Shown one piece after another: positions 32,973-45,145 of a stretch of 64,000 bases of DNA. Source of the stretch: Sordariomycetes sp. S80-01Y (Eukaryota; Ascomycota; Sordariomycetes); contig JAXQJY010000030.1 of NCBI GenBank assembly GCA_037042185.1, positions 434,001-498,000 of the forward strand, written 5' to 3'. Each line of letters begins with the position of its first letter. Position 1 is the stretch's first letter. The notes under the pieces were generated by a model. That model was not told where the DNA came from. It searched no databases and saw only the letters and a program-made list of their open reading frames with translations. The translations under genes and the position numbers were made by a program.

Positions 32973-34645
32973 ATGGCTGGAGGAGATATCGAGCGTCGCC
33001 CCTCGGTCGAGGACGCTCTGCATCACGAGGCCCCTGAGAAGGGCTGGTGGTACAAGCCTCATGTTCTCAAACTGAACTTCCTCATGGTGAGCACAAGATC
33101 TTGTGAGCCTGTGGGATTCCTCCACTAATGACTCCAGCTTGCACCCTTCGTCACGATGGCGGCATGGGGCTTCGACATTTCCATGACCAATTCCCTCCAA
33201 TCCCTCACAGCCTTCAACGAACGCTTCGATCACCCCAGCGGCGCCCGTCTCGGCTTCTATGGCGCTTCGACCCAACTTGGCGGCGCCTTCACCATCTTTG
33301 TCGCGCCCTTCATCATCCAGAAACTTGGCCGTCGCGCCATGTGCCTCATGGGGTCCACCATCATCATCGGCATGGCCATCATGCAAACCTTTGCTCTCAA
33401 CTTCAACATGTTTGTTGCGGCGAAGCTGCTGCTGGGATTCGGCAGCACGGGCGTTCAGATCGCGGCTCCCGTCTTGATCACCGAGCTGGCGCACCCGAGA
33501 CAGCGCGCGAGGATCACGGCCATGTACAACACGACTATCTACGTTGGTCTCATTGCCGGCGCCTGGATTGCGTTTGGAACGCAGGATATCCCGGGGGATC
33601 GGTCATGGCAGATCCCCACGATCTTGCAGATTGTCCTGCCTGCGTACCAGGTCTTGACTATTTTCCTGTGCCCCGAGTCGCCTCGCTGGCTCGTGTCGAG
33701 GGGCCAGGAAGAAAAGGCACGCAAAATCTTGATCAAGTACCACGGAGGCGGCGAGGAGACACCCCTCGTCCGCGCTGAGATGGAGGAGATCATGGCTGGT
33801 ATCGAGGCTGACGCATCTCGCATTCGCTTCAACAAGACCGACATCTCTGCTTTGCTGTCTCACAAGGGTAACTTGCACCGCATCCTGATCGCTACGGTCG
33901 TCGCTGTGGGCTCTCAGTGCACCGGCAGTGGTCTGATCAGCGCGTATTTGCCTCAGATTCTCGACAACGTCGGCTTGACATCGACCCGTGAGAAGACCCT
34001 GATCAATGGCATTATCAACATCTGGACCTGGATCATCGGTCTTGCCGCTGGCTACGTTATTCCCAACTTGAGCAAGAGATTCCTCTTCCTGTTCAGCACC
34101 AGCGGCATGATCTTGACTTTTGTCGTCTGGACCGCCCTGAGCGCCATGTACACCCAACAGGGCGGCTACTCGTACGGCATCGGCGTTGTCGCCATGATGT
34201 TCATCTACAATGCTTTCTACGGCGTAAGTCTCTTCATTCCTACCGTTTCCCCATTCCTGACTAACGCTTTCGACAGATGTGCTGGCTCCCTCTTGTCGTA
34301 GCCTACCCTCTCGAACTCGCCACCACCAAACAGCGCGGCATCCTATTTTCCTGGATGTTCTTCTGTCTTTCCATGTCCACCTTTGCCGTCAACTACATCA
34401 ACCCCATCGGTCTCGAGAACATTGGCTGGAGGTACTACATCATCACCATCATCTTTACCCTGCTCGTCCTGGTCATCATCTACTTCTTTTTCGTGGAGAC
34501 CAAGGGCTTGTCGCTGGAGGAGGTTGCTACGATTTTCGACGGTAGGGAGAACTATGAGGCTGCGGTCACCGCGGTCCATGCCGTCGAGGTCAAGCATGCT
34601 GGTGAGACGGAGTTGCAGGAGGTGGAGAGGCGGGAGGACAGATAA
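32973..34645 (+). CDS. MFS sugar transporter (sugar porter family)
   Basis: Exons 32973-33086, 33138-34223 and 34277-34645, with introns of 51 and 53 nt, both phase 0; 522 aa. Twelve membrane segments are expected from the hydrophobic pattern. Sugar porter signatures: RLGFYGASTQLGGAF and LGRRA between segments 2 and 3, PESPRWLVSRGQEEKA after segment 6, and VETKGLSLEEVATIFDG after segment 12. The intracellular loop is typical in length. It resembles fungal lactose permease-like and hexose/oligosaccharide transporters; substrate cannot be read from sequence. Being divergent from a cytosolic GH95 fucosidase suggests import of a fucosylated oligosaccharide or a related plant sugar. Confidence 0.92.
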
Positions 34646-34727
34646 ACCGCGGTCTTGATATTGGCTCTCTCCAGACAGGAGATCTGTAGAATAGGCATTG
34701 AAGGGATACAGTGTTGCCTGGTGTAAT

Positions 34728-36700
34728 TTATCGAATGGAGAACGTCTCGTCCTCTACATCCCCCACCATTCCTTCCCCTTTCATCATTCCGTGAACATAG
34801 CACTCCCCAATAACATTCCACCCATCATCGTCCTTCCTCCTTCTTAACAAGAACGGGGTTCTCCCACCGTACAATAGGACAACCGCATCACCTTCGAGCA
34901 TGCTGTCCGGGCCTACCAGGTAGTACCCGATGGCTGTCGTCCCAAACCTCCTGTACCTCGTCACGAGCGTTGCTTCATGGCTCCATTTGAATGCGTCGCC
35001 TTTCTTTGCAATCTCGCGAAGTTCAGGAGATATGGAATCTTCAGGGTCGCTAGCCTTCGCCCGGACGATGTAGGCCGCCCCGTTGGCCAGGTGCTCATCC
35101 TCGTGTATAGTGTCGTACTTGCGCAGGCGGTCAATGCCGGAGCCACCGTTACTGAGGGTTTGTATAAGAGCAAAGAATGCAGAGTCCTTGCCGTCAACGT
35201 ATGGTTTGTCCAGGGAGAACGGGATGCCCCGGTTGCCCGTGATGTCCTCCCACAAGGCTTGCGGCGGGGTCTTTGATCCCTTCTCATTCAACCTAAAAGC
35301 GGTGCCGAACATTGCCCACCACGTCCGCTTCACAACGCCAATACGCTTCCCCCTTATGTGTAGGATATTGCGTGTCTCATCGATTTCGAGGTCTGGTGTC
35401 GTGTCGCCGGCAGCCCGATGAGGCGTTTCTGGCGACCCGAGGAGATGGACCGGCAAAGTTCTCCAATCAGGGACCCATGTCGGCAGACGTATCTTTTCCT
35501 GACGCCGCCACGTCCTTGAGGACCCTTTTCCGGCCTGGACCGTGTGAACAGCACTCAACAAGATCAGAGTCTTGGCCCCCTTGAGTGCCCGCACAGCCAC
35601 ATCGGTGTAGACTTCCGCCAGGCCTTTGCTGTAATCCGGTCGAAGGTCTTGAAGCTCCTGCCCACCTTGCTTCAGGGAGAAGTGACCCAAGAATGCGTAG
35701 ACGTGATCTCTTGGATCTTTCGTGTGCATGTGCCGGGCTCGGTGCAGTTCGTAGATGAAGTTCCCACGGTTGTAGTCTTCGTCCCAGCTACAATCTGGCT
35801 CCACGAAGCGCTGGTGGAGATATCGAATGTTTGGCGTAAAGACATGAAAGCGCTGTCGTAAAAGGTGGAAGTTGGTGTTCAGAATACCCGTGACGTGCGA
35901 TAAAAGTGACCAGTCCAAAGTACTGCTGCCCCAATGCAAGGTCGCTGGTGTTGCAGTACCAATCTCCTGGGCGATCCATATTCTGGTGAACTGTTCAATC
36001 AGTCAACGACTGAGCTCAATTCAAACAAGGGTCACTCCATCTTCTGGTTCAAGTGGAAAGTAATAAGCAAGGAGAGGAGCAAGATCGAACTCACCCAGGT
36101 CAGCTTCGTCAGCTTAGAAAGTGGCACCCAGAAGTCTCCATCCTGGCTCCCAAGCTCTTCGCTATACTTCTGCCTGAAGTTGCTTTTCTTTTTCTCATCG
36201 TTGAATATCTCTGCCAACCAATGCACTACCCAGACAGCGTCTTCGGCCACATTGGCTTCATCGTGGCCCAACCATACACGAACGTGGGAGGCCGTTTTGT
36301 AGATAGAATTCATCAGGCGGACCTGTGAAGACCGTTCGGACACAGAAAGCTGATTTATACAAATTTGGTCTGCCCACAGGCGGATCTGCTCGCTCGGCGA
36401 GCGGATCGTCAGCAGGGCATCGTGTATGGATGGTGTGAGCGGGAGGATCGCTTCCAAGGTACCATCACTCTGGGATGGTGAGTCGAGGAGTAGTTCGTGG
36501 CAACGTGGCCCTTTGCCCCATACATACGATATCGCTTCGTACGGTTCTGCGTCAGTTAGCCTTTCAACACTCAGGCTTCCCCGCAATGGTGCTCCATCGA
36601 TCCCAGGCTCCAGCGTCAGTATCCGAATAGCGTCTTCTGAGCCCAAGGAGGCGTAGCTGTACGTGTCGCGCGCCGTCGTTGCAGGTAGGTGGTGAGCCAT
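34728..36700 (-). CDS. HET-domain (heterokaryon incompatibility) protein
   Basis: Exon 1 36700-36095, intron 36094-35991 (104 nt, GTGAGT...AACAG, phase 0), exon 2 35990-34728; 622 aa. The HET domain occupies about residues 45-215 and shows all three family blocks: PYEAISYVWGKGPRC, IRLWADQICINQ, and LTKLTW joined across the intron to FTRIWIAQEIG. The third block is complete only after splicing, which supports the intron. The rest (about 216-622) has the usual HET C-terminal pattern (DPRDHVYAFLG, LPTWVPDW, GDAVVLLYGGRTPFLLRRR). HET domains trigger cell death in non-self recognition when activated; most genomic copies have no known role. Its stop lies only 82 bp from the sugar transporter stop. 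Confidence 0.92.
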
Positions 36701-38118
36701 AAGAGTTCGATGAGAATAACGCCGATTGCACAGCGCTTGCGAGGAGGTCCTGAATTAGGAGCTGTATCTTCACTCCATGCGAAGGTTGACTGAGGACTTC
36801 GATTATCGCGGGATGACCTGCCACTGCATTAATCGAGGTATTGATGCAGTGAATGATTAGGGTGAGACGAAAACCATCGTGAAGAGCAGCGATGGCTCGT
36901 AAGCATCCGTCTCGCAAAAGGGGGAAGGGCCAGCTGAACGAGTCTGACCAGACCAATCAAGAGTATCCGAACGCTACCTATTAGCATAATCGTATAATAT
37001 TTTAATTAATGAATACATATGTTTTGCAGTTGTGCCTGCTTGTAAAGATCTGGGTGCAGGGTAGTTGGCCCAGCTGCAGCCTGACTCGCGCAGTCACGTG
37101 TGTTGGCCATGGGCGTTGGTCAACCGTCTTGTGGCCATCTACGTACACGCTCTAAAATTGATCAACCAATTCAACCCATCTGAAACCAACTCAAATGTTA
37201 CATTGGAACCGGCTCTCTGCATTTACAACTCCGTAGTCCTCTTCAGGCACCCGCGCCGCGCCTGGAACATCCTGGAACTTTGCTTAATGAGAGGGACAAA
37301 GTCGTACTCAAAAAGAACTGAGGCCTTTTCCCCTAACGCATTTCTAATAATGAGTAAATGCTGTGTCGTTATGCTATATTGAAGTCAGCCGGAGACAGGG
37401 TATTTCGGAGTTCAATACCTCACCACACCTTAGCCATGCCTTTTTCGAGCGAGTCCAGAGATGCCTTCAACTCTCCTTTGAGGATCTGGTGTGGCTATTC
37501 CACCATTGGCTTCACAGCGTCCCCATTGCCGACCCACGCTAGAAGAATGTAGTGTTTAGTTCCGCCGACACAATTGATGCGTCCACGGGGGCAGATGCGG
37601 GCAATCGCGCCCCCTCGAGGCCTGCCAAATCGTTCAGTGCCCACTCACTACTTTGGTTTCGGGGTCAAAAGACTCCGGTGACTTTTGAGATTCTCTGCGG
37701 TACCTTGACTCGCCTCCTCATTCGCCCAAAGTGCTGTCCTCCGTCGGGGTTCGGCAGTTGTGAGATCTGCGTGCTGGCGGCATTGGAGGGCCGGAGCTGC
37801 TACTCTGAGCCCCGACGCGGCAATGCAATCTCAGGCTAATGTACCCGTAGAAAGACGACACTGTAATATACGCGTATTGTCAATCCATCCCGACCATAGC
37901 GGACAATTACGGTGATACATTGCCTTCCCGCCTCGGGGAAACGTGACTTTACAAACCCCGAGACCGTCGTATTTTACAGACTCGGAAAACAACACCACGT
38001 TTCTATGGTAGCAAAGCGCAATACAACGTACAGACGGCTCTGGATATTGACAGGTCACCGAAACTAACTGATTGCTCCCACTGAGGCGCCCTCCACCATA
38101 AATGCTGCGTAAAAGAGC

Positions 38119-38157
38119 AGAGGAAAAAAAGGGGGGGAGGGGGGGGGGAAGGGGGAA
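38119..38157 (+). repeat. Purine-only tract with G runs
   Basis: Thirty-nine purines in a row, mostly runs of 5-10 guanines with a few adenines. It could fold as a G-quadruplex or triplex. It is also a likely site of sequencing length errors. Confidence 0.8.
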
Positions 38158-39174
38158 TCGCCGAGAAATAAAGGTATTGTGAATAATAATGATGCGGATT
38201 AGCGAGAGGACGGAGGATGTGCCTGCTCGGTGCAAACAACCTTCTCAGCCGCCGAATAAGATTTTTCTGGTCTACAGAGAAGCTTCTATCGTATCTCGGA
38301 ATTTAGTGGCGCAGGAATTGGATCAAGGATTGTTCTTTCAAAATTAGCACGTTTGCACTCTTTCCAGCAGCTCACCTCCCGGTTCTGTTTGGGTTGGTAC
38401 TGGAGCTTAACCTTACATGCCAGACAGGAACCCAGAGACAACCGCTTCGACAATGTCCATCAAATCGAGCACATTTCTAATTACTCTCCGTCTAAGTAAT
38501 TCAACCCGATTCTGTGACTCTGTAGTCTAGAAGGTTGACCGCTGACGATCTGAGAGCTATCAATTTGACTTTCACCGTTGGAAATCTTCCGGCTCTAACA
38601 CACGATCGACTGAACGAGATTTGTATGGGGTGTATAGATATGCCTAGATATGTGAAATCGATATTTTAGCCCTTCGGAAAGTTCATTTGTCCGAATTCCT
38701 GGGGGCTTTTCTGCTTTCTTAACTATAAGATGCCCTATTTAGCGACTAACGAGGCAATGACTAGTGGAAGCGGGGCGTTTATACTGAAAACATGGAAAGG
38801 ACTGCCGTTGCATTTCGCCATGATATCCAAGTTTGGGACAAAACAGGGCTAATAAAAGGGCAGCAATGGTCTCGCTGGGTTGTTGAGTTATCTACAAGAC
38901 GACAAGGCGAGATGCGACTGCCACGATCAATGGTAGATTGTATCTTGCCTGAGTTCTCGGACTCTCGGGGTCGGGCTCTCGGACTCTAGGACTCTTGGTC
39001 TCTCCGCACTTAGCCTGTGCGACCCAATCCCGGCGGCGGTTGGGCCGAATCTTACCTACCGCATCGCCAAAGAGGTTGCGTGTTAATGCCAAACACGGGA
39101 CAACTGAACAGGGTTCGAGAACTTCGTCTCTGCTTCGAGATTGATATTCGCAGATGCTGTGACCTCATCGGCCC

Positions 39175-39182
39175 TATAAATA
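39175..39182 (+). promoter_or_regulatory. TATA box of the P450 gene
   Basis: TATAAATA, 120-127 bp upstream of the P450 ATG at 39302. A strong consensus match at a plausible distance. Confidence 0.6.
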
Positions 39183-39301
39183 GCTGTTATAGACCCCCAA
39201 GTATTCTGCGAGAATGTCCAGCAGACCATTTTCCTCCCATTAGTGCCATTGTTGCAACCCTTTCACCTCCAAGCCGGCACGCTACGACTATATCATCTAG
39301 A

Positions 39302-41093
39302 ATGTTCTCGTCTATTGACCTCATCGCATCTTGGAGGGACACGGTAGATGAGATATTTGGCAATGTGTTCTCCTATCCAGCGAGATTGATAGCCACGTCA
39401 ATCTTACTTATGGTGCCGATAGCCATACAACTCCTCAAAAAGAAGAGCAACATCCCGGTAGTCAACTCCCCATCCTGGTGGCAGTTTCGCGCACAGAAAA
39501 AGGTCGAATGGATCCGAAGAGGCAAGGAAATTCTATCGGAAGGCAGAGAACGGTTTCCGAGGAAGCCGTTTAAGGTTTTGACAGAACTTGGTGAAGTCGT
39601 CATTCTCCCTCCTCAGTACGCGGAGATCATAAAAAACGACACAAGGTTGAATTTTCGCCAAGCTATTGTAAAGGTCAGTACCGGAATAGAACAAGATCTT
39701 ATGTCGATCTAACATCGGCCAGGACTTCCACGCTCAATATCCTGGCTTGGAGCCCTTCTCATTCCTCACCCATGAATCACTAGTTTTGCAAAAGGTGGTC
39801 CGGAAACAGTTGACTAAACAACTCAGTATGTAAAGGCCTGTGCAGTAAACCACATACCTGCTAACAACTATCACTCTACAGACTTCATTACTGAGCCCTT
39901 ATCATCCGAGGCGACTCATGCGATCGATGTGATATTCGGTAACTCGTCTGGTACTAAGACGCGCGTTTCTCTGCAAGGGGCCATGCTGACTCTTCCCAGA
40001 ATGGAAAGAAATCCTACTTCAGGATGACAGCTTGGATTTGATTGCCCGAATGTCTTCTCGCGTCTTCTTAGGCGAGGAGCTTTGTCGTGATGAACAATGG
40101 CTTCGAATCACCAAGACATACACCATCACGTGCTTCAAAGCTGCGGCGAAGCTCGATATGATCCCGTCCCTCTTCCACCCATTCTTCTTACTCTTCGATT
40201 ATGACTGCCGACAGGCCAGGAAAGCTATCAAGGATTCTCAACGGATCATAGGCGATTTGATCGAGCGACGGCGTCAAGTTCAGAAACAAGCTCAGGACGA
40301 AGGTCGATCTCCGCCCCTGTTTGATGATGCAATCACTTGGGCTGAGACTGAGAGCAACGGTCAAGCTTACGATCCAACTATGTTCCAGCTAACCATGGGA
40401 TTTGCTGCCATTCACACTACCACAGATCTTCTGTCTCAAACCATATTATGCCTAGCAAACCAGCCTGAGCTCATTGAGCCTCTCCGCGCGGAGATTATCG
40501 AGGTATTGAAAGTTCAGGGCTGGAAGAAAAGCGCGCTGTACAACATGAAGCTTCTAGATAGCGCGGTGAAGGAGGCACAAAGAGTAAAGCCACTCAACTT
40601 AAGTAAGTCCTCACTAAACCATTTCATTGAGTGTCAAGGTTGATAATCTGTCAAAGTGTCGATGCGTCGCATAGCGATGGAGGATGTCACCTTCCAAGAT
40701 GATTCCCGCATCCTCAAAGGAGAAAGAACGGCTGTGTATGGGTCTAGTCTGATGAACCCGGACTTGAATCAAAACGTCGAGAAGTACGACATTTACCGTT
40801 GGAAGCGGATCCGCGAGGGAGAGGGTGGCGAGAGCAAGGGCCAGCTGGTGGCAACGAGCCCGGAGCAGCTCTCCTTTGGCCACGGTTACTACTCATGCCC
40901 AGGTCGATTCTTCGCAGCGAACGAGGTTAAGCTGGCATTGTGCCACCTGCTCATGAAATATGACTGGAAGCTAGCGCCTGACAGCAGTTTGAAGCCGATG
41001 ATTGCCGGTGCAAACCAGAACGTAGATCCTGCTGTCAGGGTCATGTTGAAACGTCGCAAGGAAGAAATCGACCTGAGTTCTTTGGAGGTTTAG
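39302..41093 (+). CDS. Cytochrome P450 monooxygenase
   Basis: Five exons: 39302-39673, 39723-39825, 39882-39938, 40000-40602, 40657-41093; introns of 49, 56, 61 and 54 nt, all frame-consistent; 523 aa. A membrane anchor lies at about residues 26-43. The oxygen-binding I-helix reads GFAAIHTTTDLL, the K-helix has E369-A-Q-R372 (ExxR), and the heme loop is FGHGYYSCPGRFFA with the iron-ligating Cys459. Helix-I AIHTTT and the overall pattern recall fungal P450s of terpenoid and indole-diterpene pathways (ent-kaurene-oxidase-like), a loose likeness only. Neighbours are a broken alcohol dehydrogenase and an NmrA-like reductase, but no polyketide, peptide or terpene synthase is in the window, so a pathway cannot be named. 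Confidence 0.92.
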
Positions 41094-41781
41094 CTGGAAG
41101 TATGTGTTGGCATAACCGCAATATTACAACGGTAAATATTCTTCGCGAAGAGAGTGTCACGGACTGAGACTCGGTGGGGCAGACTTGGCGAAGCCGTGTC
41201 CTGAGCTCGGATTCCCAGACCGAAGGCGTCCATCAGTTCGACTACCACACAGGATTTTCAACCCATGAATTGTGGGCATCACTGATTGAATTGTCTGGGT
41301 TAGAATTAGCCTGATTCAATATAATAAAATCATGTGCCAGCCCTCTCACTGTTGAAAAACTCTAGCATTTCTAAAGTCTGATCACGAAGACTCTGCCGTT
41401 ATAGGCTCATGATAAGTTTCGCTTTGCTAAACACAAGCTCGCGTTAGACTGATGTGAAAGCTATAAAGACCCAAAATATGTCGAGTTTCTAATATTCATA
41501 CACAGGGGTTATTTCGACGAGGCGAGAGGGCCGGGCATGGGAGCTCAATGTCAGGGACCTCGTAAAGCGTGAGCTTTCACTTTCTCATTGTCTCTGTCGT
41601 CTCCTCTACAGCTCTTTTTTGCTGCAGGGAGGCATGACCACAGTATGACAACCTTGAAATGCTATAAATAATTGTAGAGCGATTAGTTAAAACGTCATGT
41701 GGCTATTCTAAGGTCACGTAAAGGCCACACAACGAGTCGTAACACCCCTATGTCTTGGCAAAATGCCGCTCTTCCAACTAG
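41094..41781. other. Spacer between the P450 gene and the dehydrogenase relic
   Basis: 688 bp. The missing 5' half of the dehydrogenase would be expected here, but no GroES-like domain could be found in any frame. No other gene seen. Confidence 0.5.
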
Positions 41782-42497
41782 GCAAGCCTCTCTTGGGGTG
41801 CGCCTGATCACGTCCCGGGAGCTGGCCGTACCGTCTTGATTGAAGGGACCGGCGGTGTTAGCATGCTGGCGTTGCAGGTATGTGACTTGCTGTTGTGTAC
41901 ACGACCGAGGTTTCTCCTAACGGGGCCTAGTTCGCCAAGATGGCTGGAAGTAAGGTCATAGCTATAACCTCATCAGACGAGAAGGTCGCGACACTGAGGG
42001 ATCTCAGGGCTGACTACGTAGTCAACCGCAAGACTCAGCGAGACTGGCCAGACAAGGTTCGCGAATGGACAAACGGCCGAGGTCTGGACCTTGTGGTCGA
42101 GGTTGCGGGAGGCAGCACTATGAAAGAGGTATGTGACAATTCCACGACTCATCAGTCCTGATCCTCGGGAACCTACTCTTCAGGGCTGATACTTTTATTC
42201 CAGGCTTTAAACCTTTTGAAGGCATCTGGACTGATGGCCATGGTTGGTATGCTCAGCCCATTGTCTGGAAGTACCGATATGGATCCAACTGCCATGGATA
42301 TCTATTTTGCTTGTACTAGCCTCCGTGGAATTCAGTGCGGTGGTACTCATGACGCGGAGCGTATGGTCAGCGCCATCGAGTATCACAACATGAAACCCTG
42401 TGTAGGGAAGGTCTTCAACTTTGAAGAAGCTCTACTTGCGTACGATTGCTTACAAGGACAAAGCTTCGTGGGAAAGGTATGCATAGTCAAGGAATGA
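41782..42497 (+). pseudogene. 5'-truncated zinc-type alcohol dehydrogenase (C-terminal half only)
   Basis: Three exon-like pieces join in frame: 41782-41877, 41931-42128 and 42204-42497, with introns of 53 and 75 nt. They encode the Rossmann half of a medium-chain dehydrogenase: GAGRTVLIEGTGGVSMLALQ, FAKMAGSKVIAITSSDEK, DYVVNR, DLVVEVAGG, LKASGLMAMVG, and the family's C-terminal GKVFNFEEALLAYDCLQGQ. The N-terminal catalytic GroES-like half, about 150 residues with the zinc ligands, is absent and an in-frame stop precedes the first piece (TAG 41779-41781). The splice sites and downstream frame are intact, so truncation seems recent, or an unseen exon lies further off. It is most likely non-functional. 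Confidence 0.7.
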
Positions 42498-42663
42498 ATG
42501 TCACAGAGAAGATGAGCATCAAGATGCCTTGTTCCTATCGCAAGTTGTCTTCGGTCTACAGTAGACTGCCTTTTAGACCCTCCATAGCTTCTTTGAAAGA
42601 GACGATCTTCTGAGCAACGCCAAGCTCATCAAGACTGAGTACACGCTCAGTGGAAAAGGCGTT

Positions 42664-43611
42664 CTAGTCTGAATAGTGCTCGCCCCATCGTAAGTGGCAT
42701 GCTAATTCCGCGCCAAACGGCCCCCAGACCCTGCTGAAATCTTCGTCCGACACTTCGAGATAGATTGCCGACTTGCCAGTTACGTTTTCAAATTCCGAGG
42801 CAATTTCTTTGAAAGGTACGTAATCTGTGACGAGAACGACAACCTTCCCGAGGGCTTTCGACCCTGCTTCGATGATTGCCTTCACTACGATGCCGCAGTT
42901 GATTTGCATGTCGCCGGCGAGCGGGAAAGCTGACGACGGCGATGCTGGAGCCAATAAGACATAACTTCCAGAGTCCAGCTTCAGATTTATTTTTGTCAGC
43001 TCGAACATACAAGGGAATGCGCTTACTCACAATAGGGACGAACTTTGATATCGGATAGAAGGCCAGATTTGACGTATGGGCCCCTGCCCAAAGCTCTGTC
43101 GTCTTCGCCCATAGCTCGGGCGTATGCGTAGCCATCCACTCAACGCCTTTTGCTTTGTAGTCAAAGTGAGGGACGGGGTATTTGCCCTGGGAGATTTTGC
43201 TGGCAGAAGGCAAGGAGCTGACGACGTAGTGTTGGAGAGTAGGCGTAGCCGATGCTGCCGTGGCCATGTTGATGAATTGCTGAAGCTCCAGCTCTCCGGC
43301 CCCGTCGCGGCCTAGCTCAGGGATGAATTCCCAAAAGCTTGTCAATGCAAAAATTGCGGTGGCACCTTTGAATGCCTGGACCAAGCTCGATTCATCGCCA
43401 ATGTTGGCAGCTACCATTTCGATTCCCTGAACATTTAGTACGAGGGCTTTAAGGACAACTAGTAGTTTACCTGTTGCGACAAGGCAATGGCCTTGTCTCC
43501 TTTGACATTTCGAGTGATTCCCCGGACCTTCCAATGTAAACTTTCCTTGAATTGATTGATCACAGAGCCTCCCTGGGCTCCCGTGGCCCCTACTACCACG
43601 ATGAGAGACAT
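42664..43611 (-). CDS. NmrA-like NAD(P)-binding oxidoreductase
   Basis: Exon 1 43611-43471, intron 43470-43427 (44 nt), exon 2 43426-43031, intron 43030-42979 (52 nt, branch GCTGAC), exon 3 42978-42664; 283 aa, normal for the family. The N-terminus has the dinucleotide motif MSLIVVVGATGAQGGSV. Further marks are VRGITRNV, MVAANIGDESSLVQAFKGA, QHYVVSSLPSASK, and HFDYKAKGVEWM where a Lys replaces the usual YxxxK tyrosine context. NmrA-type proteins act as redox-sensing regulators or as isoflavone-reductase-like enzymes. Without a partner the exact role is open. An alternative acceptor 21 nt upstream would make the last intron only 31 nt and was rejected. Confidence 0.87.
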
Positions 43612-45145
43612 AGTGGTGATCGGTTCAGAAGAGAAAGAAAAAGATACAAAGTGGACGATTTGAGATAGCTAGAATCAGGCAACGGATAAGCCGTCAACAT
43701 CATAGTTGGCAATCTAAGTGGTGGTCCTGGAGCGTATTTAACTGTATTCCTTTTCACCGGCGGGCTCGAGTATCGTTCTGAGGCGTATCGTTTAACTACG
43801 CGGATTCATAAGCACTCGAGCTGCACGCACTCCATTTCTGCGGAGCTAGACTTCTGCTGAAGCCGTCCTTTAGTGAAATAAGTTCATTGGGCAGTGTCTG
43901 TAAGGGTCATGCTAAGCTGTCTGGTCGCTTCTCTCTACGTTCTCACATCCCATTGGAGACCGATCGTCCAAGTGCGTATGGTGGGGTCGTTTCGGGGAGC
44001 CTTTACCGTCTTGGTACAATTTTCAAGGATCTGCTTGAGAACAACTCCGCTCATTCTGTCAATTTGCCGGAGTCGGGGTCGGCGGAAAACCCCGAAGTGC
44101 GAGAGGGATTACACATCTCAAGCCGGGGGTTACACACAAGCGGTCCGTGGAATAGTGATTGTAACTGACTGAGGCTGCCACAGGTGGTGATGGAACGCCG
44201 TGGCCAAGATTCAATGGGTGTGGGTGATGCAACACTTCTGGCATACCTAGTTCTCCATATTGGGCTATAGCTCTGTGGAAATAGCGTCAATTGCGCCATG
44301 ACCACGTTGTACGCGCTTCTTGGCCTGCTTGGACGACTTGGGCCTATAACCAGCTAGTGGCTTTCACCTCCCTAGGCGGACTTGGAAACTTACTCATATT
44401 CCTCGACGTGGACAAGGCTATTGCTCTCTGCAAAGACAGCTGTAGCCAATTTCCAGCAACAATATCTGATGTATCTGATGCCAGGTGAATGCTACTGGAG
44501 CTTCCCTGAAGCCCGCTGGAGAATGGGGCCAGTAACGAGCGCCTCTGAGATAATCGCGGAACGTAGCTGGCGCTATATGTCATTTAAGTATAGGTAGTAC
44601 ACGGGGCCGTCTCCGAAGTGTCGTCTGGAAAGGTCTACTGGAAAACGCCTTTTGAATGCGAAACCGTGGCCACGATTAAATGCCGTCCCTCCTCATTGGA
44701 CACGCCAAGCCAGATGTAAAAACCGCCATTTTGTGCCCCTCACCTGCGCTATGTGCCGCTATCACGGCGAGATGCCCCGCCTTGCTCCAGCTTATCGGTG
44801 CACATGTGTGAGCAAAAGCAGGGAAACTTGAAGTGCAAGGCACCTTTGCTTTTGGGGGTTTCGGGCGGTGCAGGCCGGAAAGTGTCAAGGACCTTGAGTG
44901 ACGCAAGGGACGATCAAGTGCTTATGAAGTCGATGACTTGGCGAGGCTTGCTTTTGCACATGCACATGCATGAGGGCAGCTTCGCCAAGATACTAAAGCT
45001 ACGAGTCGTGGGAGCTCCCCGCTTATTAGAAAGTCTTCGCGCCTCCTTCACGTCTTTTCATCTCCTCATCACCTTCATTGCGCCAGCCTGGGTTTCTTTG
45101 AACCCTGATTGCCGCCAGAGTTGGGTTGAGGCTCATACCGTCGCC
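43612..45145. other. Intergenic region upstream of the phosphatase-like gene
   Basis: About 1.5 kb. The phosphatase frame is open back to 44753, but that extension lacks family likeness and would bury the signal peptide. Other frames are short. No RNA gene or repeat recognised. Confidence 0.45.

Larger units (their letters stand above)
36701..39301. other. Gene-poor stretch before the P450 gene
   Basis: About 2.6 kb without a credible gene. AT-rich patch near 36980-37015. A 39-bp purine-only tract lies at 38119-38157. The short frames present show no family likeness. The P450 TATA box is at its right end. Confidence 0.45.

Noticed and set aside
42979-43009. Alternative acceptor that would lengthen NmrA exon 3
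   Set aside because: It would leave an intron of only 31 nt without a branch point; the next AG gives 52 nt with a GCTGAC branch site.
44291-44597. Two overlapping plus-strand frames around 44.3-44.6 kb
   Set aside because: Short, on different frames, antisense equivalents just as open, no recognised motif.
44753-45145. Upstream extension of the phosphatase-like frame
   Set aside because: Adds about 130 residues without likeness and would place the clear signal peptide internally.
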